From Flavobacteriales bacterium (GTDB lineage Bacteria; Bacteroidota; Bacteroidia; Flavobacteriales_F; PHOS-HE28): a stretch of 42,602 nt of DNA. The translations under genes and the position numbers were made by a program. Positions 9,433 through 17,948 of the stretch are shown one piece after another; position 1 is the stretch's first letter, and the number at the start of each line of letters is the position of its first letter. Where the stretch lies: contig JAEUTB010000258.1 of the NCBI GenBank assembly GCA_016787995.1, positions 1 through 42,602 of the forward strand. Direction: 5' to 3'. Under the pieces are notes generated by a model, which saw only the letters and a program-made list of their open reading frames with translations, was not told where the DNA came from and did no database searches.

Positions 9433-10149
9433 ATGAGGGCTCTACGAACACTCTCGATCATCATCCCCGCCTACAACGAGGAGCGAACCATCCATTTGAT
9501 CCTGGACAAGGTGCGCGATGTCACTCTCCGCGATGGCATTCAGAAGGAGGTCATCATCGTGAACGATGGCTCGAAAGACGGCACGGTGGAAGCGGTGCAG
9601 CGCTACATGACCGCGAACCCGCATATGGGGATCAAGTTCTACGAGCAGCCCAGGAACATGGGTAAGGGAGCGGCCATCCATCGTGGGATCAAGGAGGCTA
9701 CCGGCGAATACCTTATTGTGCAGGACGCCGACCTGGAGTACGATCCGCGCGAATACAACGACCTGCTTCGGCCGATCTGCGAAGGGTTCGCCGATGTCGT
9801 GTTCGGCTCGCGCTTCATGGGTCATCATCCGCACCGTATCCTCTTCTTCTGGCACAGTATCGGCAACAAGTTCCTCACACAACTCTCCAACGCGTTCAAC
9901 AATTTGAACCTGACCGATATGGAGACCTGCTACAAGTTGATCCGAAGCGACATCGCCAAGGGACTGGACTTGAAGGAGCGTCGGTTCGGCTTTGAGCCGG
10001 AGGTGACGGCCAAGCTGGCACGCGTGAAGGATGTTCGCATCTACGAGGTGGGGATCAGCTACTATGGTCGGACCTATGCCGAAGGCAAGAAGATCGGTTG
10101 GAGGGATGGCTTCCGTGCCATTTGGTGCATCGTGAAGTATGGCATCTGA
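9433..10149 (+). CDS. GT2 glycosyltransferase, dolichyl-phosphate mannose synthase-like
   Basis: Cytoplasmic GT-A-fold enzyme, 238 aa, likely to charge undecaprenyl phosphate with a hexose from a nucleotide sugar. It has the nucleotide-binding start [10 protein letters not shown] (8-17), VNDGSKDGT (43-51), and the metal-binding DAD at 98-100 ([10 protein letters not shown]). The conserved RNMGKGAA and GSRFMG stretches are typical of DPM1/DPG-synthase-like proteins. There is no C-terminal membrane domain. I place the start at the ATG at 9433; a TTG at 9406 would add nine residues without similarity to the family start. The next gene overlaps its end by 11 bp, indicating translational coupling with a membrane protein that may use the product. 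Confidence 0.9.
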   Translation: MRALRTLSIIIPAYNEERTIHLILDKVRDVTLRDGIQKEVIIVNDGSKDGTVEAVQRYMTANPHMGIKFYEQPRNMGKGAAIHRGIKEATGEYLIVQDADLEYDPREYNDLLRPICEGFADVVFGSRFMGHHPHRILFFWHSIGNKFLTQLSNAFNNLNLTDMETCYKLIRSDIAKGLDLKERRFGFEPEVTAKLARVKDVRIYEVGISYYGRTYAEGKKIGWRDGFRAIWCIVKYGI

Positions 10150-11959
10150 TACGAAGCCCCAGAAAGGTCCGGTGAATGGCCGCTCGGTCGACGTGACCGT
10201 GTTGACCTTGGGCAGCGTGGTACTGCTTGCGCTCGGACTCTTCGCCTGGCGCTACTACCTGGAGCGCACCGCCTGCTTCGATAGCGCTTTCTTCTCCTGG
10301 TTGATGATCGACGCCGGTGAGCCGATCAGCGCACTGGGTCGGTATGGTTCGTGGATACCACAGCTGTTGCCCGTAACACTTATCGAATTCGGCCTGCCCT
10401 TGGAAGCCGTGCTCCGCAGTTACTCGGTCTCGTTCATCCTTTTCCATGGGTTGGTGTTCTACATCATCGCCTTCCGGCTCAAGGATGGCCCGGCCACGCT
10501 CGCATTGCCGCTGACGCTGACGGCCGCTTTCCACTACATGTTCTATTACGGCATCAGCGAACTCTATCAAGGTCTTTCGCTTTCGGTGCTCTTATGGGTA
10601 TTGCTGCGCCGAGCCTGGTCGGTCGGGGCATCCATGTGGTGGTCCGTTGGTGCCTTCCTCTTGAATGTGGTCATCTCCTTCTATCACCAACTACTGGTTT
10701 TGCCGCTGGTGTTCCTGCTGGTACACGTGTCCCTGGAGGATCGACGCTGGCGCGAAAGGAAGGTCTGGGCGCTGAGCCTCGCGTTGGTGCTCTGGTATGT
10801 GGTGCGCATCGCGTTGATGACGAAGTCGAGCTATGAAGAAGCGCGCATGCCCAAGACGGCGGACTTGTTGACCTATGCCTTCCAATTGAAAGAACTGAAC
10901 AGTACGGTCTACCTCCTCATGGTGTGGACCAAGTTCAAAGCCCTGCTGCTCATCATGGCCGTGGGTGGTGGTCTAGCCATCATGAACCGGTCCTGGGCAC
11001 GGTCGATCTGGGCCTTCGTCTTTTCCTTCGGCTTCATCGTGCTCATCCTCATCGTAGACCGCGATGGTATGGCTCCGGTGATCTACGAGAACTACTATCC
11101 TGTGGTAGGCTTGGTCTGGTGCGTCTTCTTCGCGACCGAAGCGGTGGCAATGAAAGGGGGCAGGAAACAGGTCACACTTGCGACTGCCGCTCTAGCCTCT
11201 GCCCTGGGCCTGCTGCAGATCCATCGCGGCCATTACCGACTTACCGACCGCGTAGAGTATGCCAAGCGCATCACCGCTTACCAAGCAGCGTATGGCGTGC
11301 GGAAATCACTGGTGCGGTTCGACAACTATCCTTGGACCTACGGGTTGGTGCATTGGGCGGTAGGCTTCGAGAGTGCGCTTTGTTCCGCTGTTGAGGGGCC
11401 ACAGCAAGCGGCGACGATATTCGTTTCCGACAAGGTCGCGCTGTTGGACACCGTGGCCACTCGCCCGGATCAGTTCTTGGGTCCGGATTGGCAACCGATC
11501 TGGTTCGGCCTACAGAACCTGGATCAACGCTATTTCGACCTCCCGAAGGATGTGGGTTATACCTGGGCGAACACAGTGGATAGCATTCCGAAGCAGGTGG
11601 CCATTACGCTGGAAGGCCCGGCAACACCATACAGGATGGTCCCTGACCGCTTCACCGTGGTACCGCTCCGGATCCGCAATACGGGTAACAGACCAATACC
11701 CTCTTGTGGCCCCGGTGGCCGGCCGGTGCAGTTCATCTACCAGCTTCTAAGGAAGGATGGAACGCTCTATCAGGAAAGCGCGTTCCGCTCGAGCTTGGAA
11801 GTGGATGTGCTCGCAGGTTCCGACTATATGCAAGGCCTTGTAGTGGAACGACCAGTGGATAATGGGAACTACACGGTGAGAGCTTGGTTGGAGTATGACG
11901 GATCCAAGGTCGGGCCTGAGGTCCGATTCGATGTCGTTGCGGATGGGTGGCCGTTGTAG
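10139..11959 (+). CDS. Polytopic membrane protein with C-terminal beta-sandwich-like domain
   Basis: A 606-aa protein overlapping the GT2 gene by 11 bp. About ten hydrophobic helices span residues 20-360. A soluble region follows, and residues about 490-606 look like an immunoglobulin-like beta-sandwich ([16 protein letters not shown], then alternating hydrophobic strands to ...[11 protein letters not shown]). Such domains occur on sugar-binding parts of glycan transport and transfer proteins, so this may be the partner that transfers or recognises the lipid-linked sugar. I recognise no specific family, and the catalytic acidic motif of GT-C enzymes is not evident apart from FDSAF near residue 46. 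Confidence 0.65.
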   Translation: MASDTKPQKGPVNGRSVDVTVLTLGSVVLLALGLFAWRYYLERTACFDSAFFSWLMIDAGEPISALGRYGSWIPQLLPVTLIEFGLPLEAVLRSYSVSFILFHGLVFYIIAFRLKDGPATLALPLTLTAAFHYMFYYGISELYQGLSLSVLLWVLLRRAWSVGASMWWSVGAFLLNVVISFYHQLLVLPLVFLLVHVSLEDRRWRERKVWALSLALVLWYVVRIALMTKSSYEEARMPKTADLLTYAFQLKELNSTVYLLMVWTKFKALLLIMAVGGGLAIMNRSWARSIWAFVFSFGFIVLILIVDRDGMAPVIYENYYPVVGLVWCVFFATEAVAMKGGRKQVTLATAALASALGLLQIHRGHYRLTDRVEYAKRITAYQAAYGVRKSLVRFDNYPWTYGLVHWAVGFESALCSAVEGPQQAATIFVSDKVALLDTVATRPDQFLGPDWQPIWFGLQNLDQRYFDLPKDVGYTWANTVDSIPKQVAITLEGPATPYRMVPDRFTVVPLRIRNTGNRPIPSCGPGGRPVQFIYQLLRKDGTLYQESAFRSSLEVDVLAGSDYMQGLVVERPVDNGNYTVRAWLEYDGSKVGPEVRFDVVADGWPL

Positions 11960-11984
11960 AGGACCCTTCACCGCGGGCAGCACT

Positions 11985-13262
11985 TCACCACTTCAACGCT
12001 CGCAGGTATACCTCGCCCAATTTGTTCCAGTCCCAGTAGGGTGCTTCCCACGGATACTGGTACAAGTGGCCCAACCGGATATTGAGCTGCACCAAGAGCA
12101 ATAGTACCAGTATGGTCGGAATGCGGAAGTACTTATGGCGAAGTGGGTGTGCAAGCAAAGCCGCTAGCGGGAACGCGAAGAGCGCATAGAGCTCCAAGAA
12201 GCCGCGATAGCCGAACGCACTTCCCAACCACCAGCACCACCAGCTGGCATACACGTACCACACCACACACCATACGACGACCGATACCCGGGCATCACCG
12301 CTCCCTTTCCATGCTTGCCATAGCAGCATGCACACCGCGAAGAGCATCACCGGCGTGTAGGGGAACCATCCGTTCTGAAAGCTGAACAGCGTTTCGATCA
12401 GATGTGGGTCCGTGAAGTCGAAGGATTCGTTCTTCTTACCGTAGGTGAACACGAACCACGAACCTGTCTGCATCTTCCAGTAGAAGAGTTGCGGCATCCA
12501 CATCAGTACGGCCAATGCGGTGCCAGCGATGGACGTCTTCGGATGGTCCTTCAGCCAACGGAGTCGCGTGGGGATGGCGGACCCGATCTCGGCGCCAGCA
12601 AAGAGCACGAAGAGTGTGATGATGCCGTTCAACGGTCTTATGAGGATGATGAGGCTTACGCTGAAGAAGAGGGCTAGTAAGCGGTCCCAACGCGGCGCCT
12701 CGACCATTCGGTACGTGAGGTACACAACCCAGGTGATCAGGAAAAAACTGTAGGCGTGCGACATGCCACCCTCGTGCACCGTGTAGAAGTAGAGCGTGGT
12801 CGCAAACAGGAGGGCACCGCATGTCATCCACGCCGTCAATGGATCGACACGACGCCGAAGCATCCAGAAGATCAACGTGATGCCGCCCGAGGTGTAGGCG
12901 GAGGCTGCCAGCAATCGTGCGAAGACAAAGGGAAGTTCGAATCCTGTCGCCGGTATGCCGACCAGTCCGCAGTACACCCAAGCGAGGAGGAAGAACGGAG
13001 CCTGAAGGATGGCGACGCCCATGGTAAAGAGGCTCAGTCCTTTACCCGAGGGCAGGTAATGCACGTAGGGGAAGGCGCTCCAATCCCCATGGATGAACGT
13101 CCAGGGCAGCCACTGGTAATAGCCGAGCGGGTCGCTGGGGTTGGCCAGTACGAAGCCCATCCGCGGCGCGTTCGTGTTCCACGCGAGCCAGGTGAGCAGC
13201 GCGGTGAGCAGCGCAAGACCGAGCAGATAGGGTCTTGGTAGCTTGATCGTGGCGGCGCGCAT
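11985..13262 (-). CDS. Polytopic membrane protein, probable GT-C-type transferase
   Basis: A 425-aa integral membrane protein with about ten helices, convergent with the preceding glycan block. The first helix (about 10-27) is followed by a loop with NPSDPLGYYQWLP, whose acidic residue after the first helix resembles GT-C proteins. Aromatic-rich helices continue nearly to the end. The start is taken as ATG 13262; the longer frame would begin at a TTG seven codons upstream. Its stop lies 25 bp from that of the 606-aa gene, with no terminator hairpin between. Function is inferred only from topology and location. Confidence 0.6.
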   Translation of the reverse strand: MRAATIKLPRPYLLGLALLTALLTWLAWNTNAPRMGFVLANPSDPLGYYQWLPWTFIHGDWSAFPYVHYLPSGKGLSLFTMGVAILQAPFFLLAWVYCGLVGIPATGFELPFVFARLLAASAYTSGGITLIFWMLRRRVDPLTAWMTCGALLFATTLYFYTVHEGGMSHAYSFFLITWVVYLTYRMVEAPRWDRLLALFFSVSLIILIRPLNGIITLFVLFAGAEIGSAIPTRLRWLKDHPKTSIAGTALAVLMWMPQLFYWKMQTGSWFVFTYGKKNESFDFTDPHLIETLFSFQNGWFPYTPVMLFAVCMLLWQAWKGSGDARVSVVVWCVVWYVYASWWCWWLGSAFGYRGFLELYALFAFPLAALLAHPLRHKYFRIPTILVLLLLVQLNIRLGHLYQYPWEAPYWDWNKLGEVYLRALKW

Positions 13263-13308
13263 GGCTTGTGGTGCTGCTTGCAAAGATGGACAAGCCAGGC
13301 GGATAGCC

Positions 13309-14037
13309 TCAGACCTCGGTGATCGAGTCCGACGGGAGTGCTGCTTTTCCCGTCAACCGCAAGTAGAGTTGCACCGTGGCCACCACATCCTTGCGACAGT
13401 ATCGCGCGATCCGTTCCAGGCCTTCCTCCTCGTAGTAGACGCGCGCCACGTCGGCACCAGTGATGTCGTCCTTCGGTGTGGGGATCCCCAGGATGTGCGT
13501 GAGCAGCGCAAGGGAGGTGTAGGCCTTGCGGTCGCCGAAGCTCCACATGTTCATGGTGTCCAGATGGCCCACCTCCCAGGGCTTCAGACCTCCGATATCC
13601 AGGATGCGCGGCAGTTCGATACGGTTCACTATGCAACGCCTGGCGATGTACGGGAAGTCGAACTCCTTGCCATTGTGCGCGCACAGCCAGTGGTCATCCG
13701 TGTTGTAGTGGCGGTTCAGGAGGTCCGCGAACCGGTTGAGCACGTCGTATTCGTTCGGGCCATGGAAAGAGGTCACGCGCAATTCGCTGCCTTCCCCTTT
13801 GCGGTGCAGGCTGCCCACACCGATGCAGACGATCTTCCCGAACTCGGCGAGGATACCACCACGTTCACTCCACAACTCCTCGGCGGTCTTTCCATTGCGC
13901 TCCTGTTCGAAGCGGGTCTTGTCGCTGAAGAGTTGAGCGGTCTTCGGGTCCAACGTGTTCCAGGTGTACTCCTGCGGAACGGTCTCGATATCGAGGAATA
14001 GGATACGGGATAGGTCGCGAGCGCTGTCTTGTCGCAT
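13309..14037 (-). CDS. PolB-type 3'-5' exonuclease (DEDDy family)
   Basis: RNase H-fold exonuclease resembling the proofreading domain of family B DNA polymerases but free-standing (242 aa). The active-site residues are visible: FLDIET gives D16 and E18, HNGKEFDFPYI gives D127, and YCRKD gives Y213 and D217 with the Y-x3-D spacing of the DEDDy subclass. The natural substrate of this stand-alone group is not established; DNA 3'-end processing is the likely role. It is the last gene of a minus-strand run and starts 71 bp from the next gene upstream. Confidence 0.88.
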   Translation of the reverse strand: MRQDSARDLSRILFLDIETVPQEYTWNTLDPKTAQLFSDKTRFEQERNGKTAEELWSERGGILAEFGKIVCIGVGSLHRKGEGSELRVTSFHGPNEYDVLNRFADLLNRHYNTDDHWLCAHNGKEFDFPYIARRCIVNRIELPRILDIGGLKPWEVGHLDTMNMWSFGDRKAYTSLALLTHILGIPTPKDDITGADVARVYYEEEGLERIARYCRKDVVATVQLYLRLTGKAALPSDSITEV

Positions 14038-14108
14038 GGCGGCATGGGTTCAAGTGTACGTGAATAGGAATGCACAGTTAAGATATGGACGAGCGACCGC
14101 TCCACTGG

Positions 14109-14513
14109 TCACTCGATCATCACGCCGCGCTTGTCCATCAAGGGCACCGTGGTGAAGTTGGCCTCGTCGATACTGCCCGCCAGGAAGATGTATTTCTTGT
14201 CGTGCAGCTCCTTGCCGAGGTAGTAACTGAGCCAGTATTGATTGCTGAGCATGAACACGTCCTCCACGATGCGCTCGATACGCGCCCAGCTGAGTGGGTC
14301 GAGGTAGGGCAGGTGATGGCGGAGCTCGCTGGTGCGTCGCGTTTCACCGTCCATTTCCCCGTAGCCACGCGAACTGATCAGCACGTTCTCCAGCAGTTCC
14401 TCGCTGCGGTTGATGAGGTAGACGTACCACGCCAGCTCTCCTTCTTCGTCCAGTTCGCGCACCACCGCAATGGCCACGCCTTCGACCTTCGGTGCATGGA
14501 TGTCCTTCCGCAT
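14109..14513 (-). CDS. Conserved Bacteroidota protein of unknown function
   Basis: A 134-aa soluble acidic protein with alternating strands and no membrane helix or signal. It resembles a small conserved family that I recall from many Bacteroidota genomes, with recognisable segments near VYLINRSEE, SSRGYGEMDG and KKYIFLAGSI. Some members have been labelled as tRNA synthetase related, but nothing in this sequence supports that. The start follows a promoter-like GACCTTTG box by only four bases. No function is proposed. Confidence 0.8.
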   Translation of the reverse strand: MRKDIHAPKVEGVAIAVVRELDEEGELAWYVYLINRSEELLENVLISSRGYGEMDGETRRTSELRHHLPYLDPLSWARIERIVEDVFMLSNQYWLSYYLGKELHDKKYIFLAGSIDEANFTTVPLMDKRGVMIE

Positions 14514-14517
14514 GGCG

Positions 14518-14525
14518 CAAAGGTC
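14518..14525 (-). promoter_or_regulatory. Putative -7 promoter box, 4 nt before the start codon
   Basis: On the minus strand the sequence reads CCGACCTTTGCGCCATG. GACCTTTG fits the Bacteroidota -7 element with its first T replaced by G. A start site four or five bases downstream would place transcription at or next to the ATG. Confidence 0.4.
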
Positions 14526-14529
14526 GGCA

Positions 14530-15705
14530 CTACACGCCTTCTACCCGACGCGTGGCCAATTCACGCGCGATCGCGATCCACTCGAACACATCCTTCGGAT
14601 GGCCCGCATCATTCACCTCTTCGCGCTTCATGCCGGTGCGCACCATCACCAGGTCCAGATCGGGCATGGCCACCACGTACTCACCATGGAATCCACGGCA
14701 GTACCAGATGGGTTTCCCATCCAATTCCGCCAACCACCAGAAATAGCCATAGCGTGCATTCGGAGCGCCACGATCATCGATAGCGGCGGGTGTGATGCTG
14801 GCTTTCCAGAACTCCTCGTCGATGATGCGCTGCCCCTTCCACTTGCCGCTGTCCAGGTAGAGCTGTCCGATGCGGCCGAAGTCGCGTGCGGTGGCGTACA
14901 GGCAGCAGAAGGCCTTGAAGTCGCCCTCCTCGGTGTCCTTGCCCCAATAGGCATCATGCTCACACCCGAGCGGCACCCAGATCTTCTCGCGCACCAGGTC
15001 GTCCAATTCACGGCCATAGGCTGACTCGAGCACTTCGGCCATGATCTGCGTGCTACCGCTGATGTAGTCGAAGGAGCGGCCCGGTTCATCCCGGCACGGT
15101 TGCATCAGACTCAACTCACGCACGTTGCTGCCGTAGTAGCCCATGGCGTTGTCGCTGAAGGGATCCGCACCGCTCTCGCTCCAATCGAGACCTGTGCTCA
15201 TGGTGAGGAGGTGGTACAGGTTGATCTTCGCGTAGCAACCCTCCTTGTATTCTGGAATGAAATCGCCTACGGGCTGGAACACGCTGCGGATCCGGCCTTC
15301 CTTCATGGCGATGCCCGTGAGCAGGCTGATATAGCTTTTCGCCACGCTGAAGCTGTTGCTCACGCTGTCCGCATCCCAGCCGTTCCAGTATTGTTCGAAG
15401 AGGAGGCTATCGTGCTGGAATACGGCGAAACCCACACTATACAGCTCCTTCAAGAGCTTCTCCTGTTCGGGCTTCAGCGCCAGCTTGCCATAACGTGCGC
15501 TTTGTGGCCACGGTTGAGGTGCTGGTGCTGGAATGGTCGCGTAAGGGAAGAAGTCGCGGTCGTCGATCTCCGGTGAAGTGCGGCCGATCAGGTAGGTGTA
15601 GCGCACACCGCGCACGAGGTGATCGTTGCCGGTGATATAGGCGAGTACCACAAGGCCGCCGATGATGCCGACGAGCCAGAGGAGGATCTTGAGGAGGGTG
15701 CGCAT
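14530..15705 (-). CDS. Serine hydrolase, class C beta-lactamase fold
   Basis: A 391-aa protein of the beta-lactamase/transpeptidase-like family (EstB, 6-aminohexanoate hydrolase and D-aminopeptidase relatives). An N-terminal hydrophobic helix (residues 4-24) acts as a signal anchor, placing the enzyme in the periplasm. The nucleophile motif is S120-V-A-K123, the second motif is Y214-I-S216 and the third is H340-G341 in RGFHGEY. These replace the SxxK, YxN and KTG set of true beta-lactamases, with S for N and HG for KTG, which fits esterases or peptidases rather than antibiotic resistance. It lies 16 bp from the neighbouring minus-strand gene stop and 15 bp downstream of lipB. The substrate cannot be told. 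Confidence 0.85.
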   Translation of the reverse strand: MRTLLKILLWLVGIIGGLVVLAYITGNDHLVRGVRYTYLIGRTSPEIDDRDFFPYATIPAPAPQPWPQSARYGKLALKPEQEKLLKELYSVGFAVFQHDSLLFEQYWNGWDADSVSNSFSVAKSYISLLTGIAMKEGRIRSVFQPVGDFIPEYKEGCYAKINLYHLLTMSTGLDWSESGADPFSDNAMGYYGSNVRELSLMQPCRDEPGRSFDYISGSTQIMAEVLESAYGRELDDLVREKIWVPLGCEHDAYWGKDTEEGDFKAFCCLYATARDFGRIGQLYLDSGKWKGQRIIDEEFWKASITPAAIDDRGAPNARYGYFWWLAELDGKPIWYCRGFHGEYVVAMPDLDLVMVRTGMKREEVNDAGHPKDVFEWIAIARELATRRVEGV

Positions 15706-15720
15706 GGTGGTGGAGTCGGC

Positions 15721-16437
15721 CTAATGTAGCGCAGGCTGCACCAACTCCACATCGAACAGATCCGCCAACTCCAACTTCAACCTGTTCTTCACCGCCTCGA
15801 TATCCAGCAAGCCGCCCAGCTCCTTCGCCATGCAGGTGACGCCTTTATCCGCGATGCCGCAAGGAACGATGTTCTCGAAGTAGGAGAGATCCGTGTTCAC
15901 GTTGAAGGCGAAGCCATGCATCGTTACCCACCGGCTGGCGCGGATACCGAAGGCACAGATCTTCCGGGCCTTGAAAGGGTCGTTCCAGTCGAGCCAAACG
16001 CCGGTGAGCCCATCGATGCGGCCGGCCTTGATGTTGTACGCTTCGAGCGTACCGATCACTGCCTCTTCCAGCGTGCGCAGGAAACGGTGGATGTCGGTGA
16101 AATGGTGGTCCAGGTCGAAGATCGGGTAGCCCACGATCTGCCCCGGCCCGTGATAGGTGATGTCGCCGCCGCGATCGATCGGGAAGAACTGAACGCCCTT
16201 CTCGCGCATCTCGGCCTCGTTCAACAAGAGGTGGCTCTGCTTGCCGCTCTTGCCCAAGGTGTACACGTGCGGATGCTCGCAGAAGAGCAGGTGGTCTTCG
16301 GTCAACACTTGCTGTTCCTCGGGCAAGTTCCGATTCGAGATCTTCCGATCGATGGTGGCCTGGAACAGCTTGGTCTGGTAGTCCCACGCGGTGGAGTAGT
16401 CGATCAGGCCGAGGTCTTGGTAGCGCACTTTTCTCAC
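15721..16437 (-). CDS. lipB: Octanoyl-[ACP]:protein N-octanoyltransferase
   Basis: Transfers octanoate from acyl carrier protein to lipoyl domains of pyruvate and 2-oxoglutarate dehydrogenases and the glycine cleavage H protein, the first step of endogenous lipoylation in the cytosol. The family signature RGGDITYHGPGQ is at residues 89-100. The catalytic lysine is K159 (ARKICAFGI) and the acyl-thioester cysteine is C193 (VPCGI). The start is placed at GTG 16437 (238 aa), where family similarity begins with VRKVRYQDLG; the open frame extends 44 codons upstream but that part is the intergenic repeat and is not protein-like. lipA is not in the window. Confidence 0.94.
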   Translation of the reverse strand: MRKVRYQDLGLIDYSTAWDYQTKLFQATIDRKISNRNLPEEQQVLTEDHLLFCEHPHVYTLGKSGKQSHLLLNEAEMREKGVQFFPIDRGGDITYHGPGQIVGYPIFDLDHHFTDIHRFLRTLEEAVIGTLEAYNIKAGRIDGLTGVWLDWNDPFKARKICAFGIRASRWVTMHGFAFNVNTDLSYFENIVPCGIADKGVTCMAKELGGLLDIEAVKNRLKLELADLFDVELVQPALH

Positions 16438-16442
16438 GGGGG

Positions 16443-16450
16443 CAAAGGTC
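16443..16450 (-). promoter_or_regulatory. Putative -7 box of lipB
   Basis: GACCTTTG on the minus strand ends five bases before the GTG start. It lies inside a 16-bp block (16441-16456) that recurs with one difference before uvrC (38932-38947). Confidence 0.42.
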
Positions 16451-16458
16451 GGGGATAT

Positions 16459-16578
16459 GAGTGACGAGTGGTGAGTGCCCGCACACGGGCCAACGCACCG
16501 AGTGGCGGGTGTGTGGCGGGGTCCGAAAGGAGTCGACAAGGCACTCACTCGCCACTCGATACTCACCACTCGCTACTC
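16459..16578. repeat. Nested inverted repeat made of 7-bp ACTCGCY units (copy 1)
   Basis: Intergenic element between the isomerase stop and lipB. An outer stem pairs 16459-16476 with 16561-16578 (16 of 18 positions). An inner stem pairs 16499-16511 with 16546-16558 (12 of 13). A small hairpin GCCCG-CACA-CGGGC lies at 16477-16490. In the right half ACTC recurs at 16547, 16554, 16561, 16568 and 16575, an exact 7-base period, with a further ACTC at 16543. The same unit composes the element at 38992-39070. No open reading frame or mobile-element gene accompanies it. Confidence 0.75.
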
Positions 16579-16600
16579 TGCGCGCAGCTTGCGTATTGGG

Positions 16601-17587
16601 TTACTTCACTTCCGCCAACTTCCCCTTCAGCATGTTGATCACCGCGATCTCGCTGGGGTCCACGCCTTTCTTCTGGGCCCAATAGAGGCTCACCCAATCG
16701 CCCAGGTTGATGAGGTGCAACTGGCGAGCGAAGGCGGTATCGCCCTTGCTCCACACCTCGTTGATATGCGGCGTGTAGCGTTCGAAGACACCTTTGTTGA
16801 TGTCCACGCGGATCTGCGTGCGCTCGTGGTCTTCCTTGTGGCGGAAGATCACCACGGCGATGTTCTTGTCGGCACCGGCCCAGCCCACGAGCTCATTGTG
16901 GTTCATCTCGGGGATGGCGTGGTGCCAGCACAGTTCCTTGCTGTTCTCGTTCACCTGCTGGCGGAAACGGATGCTCACCGCCTCGGTGTTGGCCTCGCTG
17001 TAGATCACCAGCCGCTTTCCCATGAGCTTATCCGTGAGGTCCATGGCGGCCTTCTTGATATCCTCCTTGTCGCGCTCGAGTTGATCAGCCGCGGTCCTGA
17101 TGGCGCCTTCGAATCCATCGCCGATGATGCCGAAGTGATGCAGCACGAAGAATTGTTGCACCAAGGAGTACGCCAGCATGGTGCGTGGCGGATTCCCACC
17201 GGGGATCACGATGTGATCGAGGCCTTTCGCCTTCGCCATCTCCAACATGGTGCCACCGCTTGTGACCACCACTACACGGGCGCCTTTGCTCAAGGCCTGT
17301 TCCATGGCGGCGATGGTCTCTTCGGTATTGCCGCTGTAGCTGCAGGCGATCACCAGGCTCTTGTGGTTCACATAGCCTGGCAGGTAGTAATTGTGGTAGA
17401 CCTCGATGGGGCACTTGGCCTCCTTGTGCACGAGCTGTGCGGCGATCTTGCCGCCGATGCCACTTCCGCCCAAGCCGGTGACGACTACGTTGGCGTAAGG
17501 CCCACCCGGGGCTTTCAATTGGGCTTTGCGGCCGATCTCCAGGGCTTCTTTCAGTTGCTTCGGGAAGGCTTCAATGAGCTGTTGCAT
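16601..17587 (-). CDS. Bifunctional phosphoglucose/phosphomannose isomerase
   Basis: SIS-domain aldose-ketose isomerase (328 aa) interconverting glucose-6-phosphate, fructose-6-phosphate and mannose-6-phosphate in the cytosol. The N-terminal SIS domain shows GLGGSGIGG (residues about 38-46) and the sugar-phosphate-binding CSYSGNTEET (about 82-91). The second half has the family pattern NENSKELCWHHAIPEMNHNE, whose His and Glu residues serve catalysis in the archaeal-type bifunctional enzymes. The length fits that compact family. It could supply mannose or fructose phosphates to the envelope-glycan genes nearby, though it is also central metabolism. Confidence 0.9.
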   Translation of the reverse strand: MQQLIEAFPKQLKEALEIGRKAQLKAPGGPYANVVVTGLGGSGIGGKIAAQLVHKEAKCPIEVYHNYYLPGYVNHKSLVIACSYSGNTEETIAAMEQALSKGARVVVVTSGGTMLEMAKAKGLDHIVIPGGNPPRTMLAYSLVQQFFVLHHFGIIGDGFEGAIRTAADQLERDKEDIKKAAMDLTDKLMGKRLVIYSEANTEAVSIRFRQQVNENSKELCWHHAIPEMNHNELVGWAGADKNIAVVIFRHKEDHERTQIRVDINKGVFERYTPHINEVWSKGDTAFARQLHLINLGDWVSLYWAQKKGVDPSEIAVINMLKGKLAEVK

Positions 17588-17609
17588 CGTGCTGGTGCTG
17601 GTACGGGGT

Positions 17610-17617
17610 CAAAAGTA
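17610..17617 (-). promoter_or_regulatory. Putative -7 box of the sugar-phosphate isomerase gene
   Basis: TACTTTTG on the minus strand matches TAnnTTTG exactly and lies 22 bases before the ATG at 17587. Confidence 0.45.
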
Positions 17618-17648
17618 GTGGCGTCTTACGGGATCGAGGGAGGAAGGG

Positions 17649-17948
17649 TTAGCCTTTGGTCCGGAGCTTACGCCTCGGGTTCTGGCGCGTATGAAAGACA
17701 CGGATGATCCTGAGCACATCCCGATGCACGACATAGACTATCAAGTATGGGAAACGCTCCACGGGGAACTGCCGGATACTACCCTTGACCAGAGCCCCGC
17801 CGTTCGGATGTTCTTGGACGAAGCGGAGCGCTATGCTCAATTCATCGATAAAGGCCAGAGCAAGGGGTGGGCTGATCGTGGCATAGTAGGCCTTTGCGTT
17901 TTTCGCATCCTGGGCGGCCTGGGGGGACAGAACCACCGCAAGGCTCAT
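17649..17948 (-). CDS. RelE/ParE-family toxin
   Basis: A 99-aa protein with the RelE/ParE fold signature: an N-terminal strand SLAVVLSPQAAQDA, two helices, then the core KGSIRQFPVERFPYLIVYVV and a C-terminal basic tail RVFHTRQNPRRK. Such toxins either cleave ribosome-bound mRNA (RelE) or poison gyrase (ParE). The ParE-like form with Tyr and Arg in RFPY and the HTRQNPRRK tail is compatible with either. The start is ATG 17948, which overlaps the antitoxin stop as ATGA; a longer frame extends 14 codons upstream into the antitoxin. Translation is probably coupled to the antitoxin. Confidence 0.85.
   Translation of the reverse strand: MSLAVVLSPQAAQDAKNAKAYYATISPPLALAFIDELSIALRFVQEHPNGGALVKGSIRQFPVERFPYLIVYVVHRDVLRIIRVFHTRQNPRRKLRTKG

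Noticed and set aside
14530..15705. A possible beta-lactamase resistance gene
   Set aside because: The YxS and HG motifs replace YxN and KTG, as in esterases and peptidases of the fold; resistance is not supported.
16438..16569. N-terminal extension of lipB to 16569
   Set aside because: The extra 44 residues are the repeat element and promoter; family similarity begins at the GTG at 16437.
16459..16578. Reading the heptamer repeat as a CRISPR array
   Set aside because: The units are 7 bp with no spacers, arranged as inverted arms; no cas genes are present.
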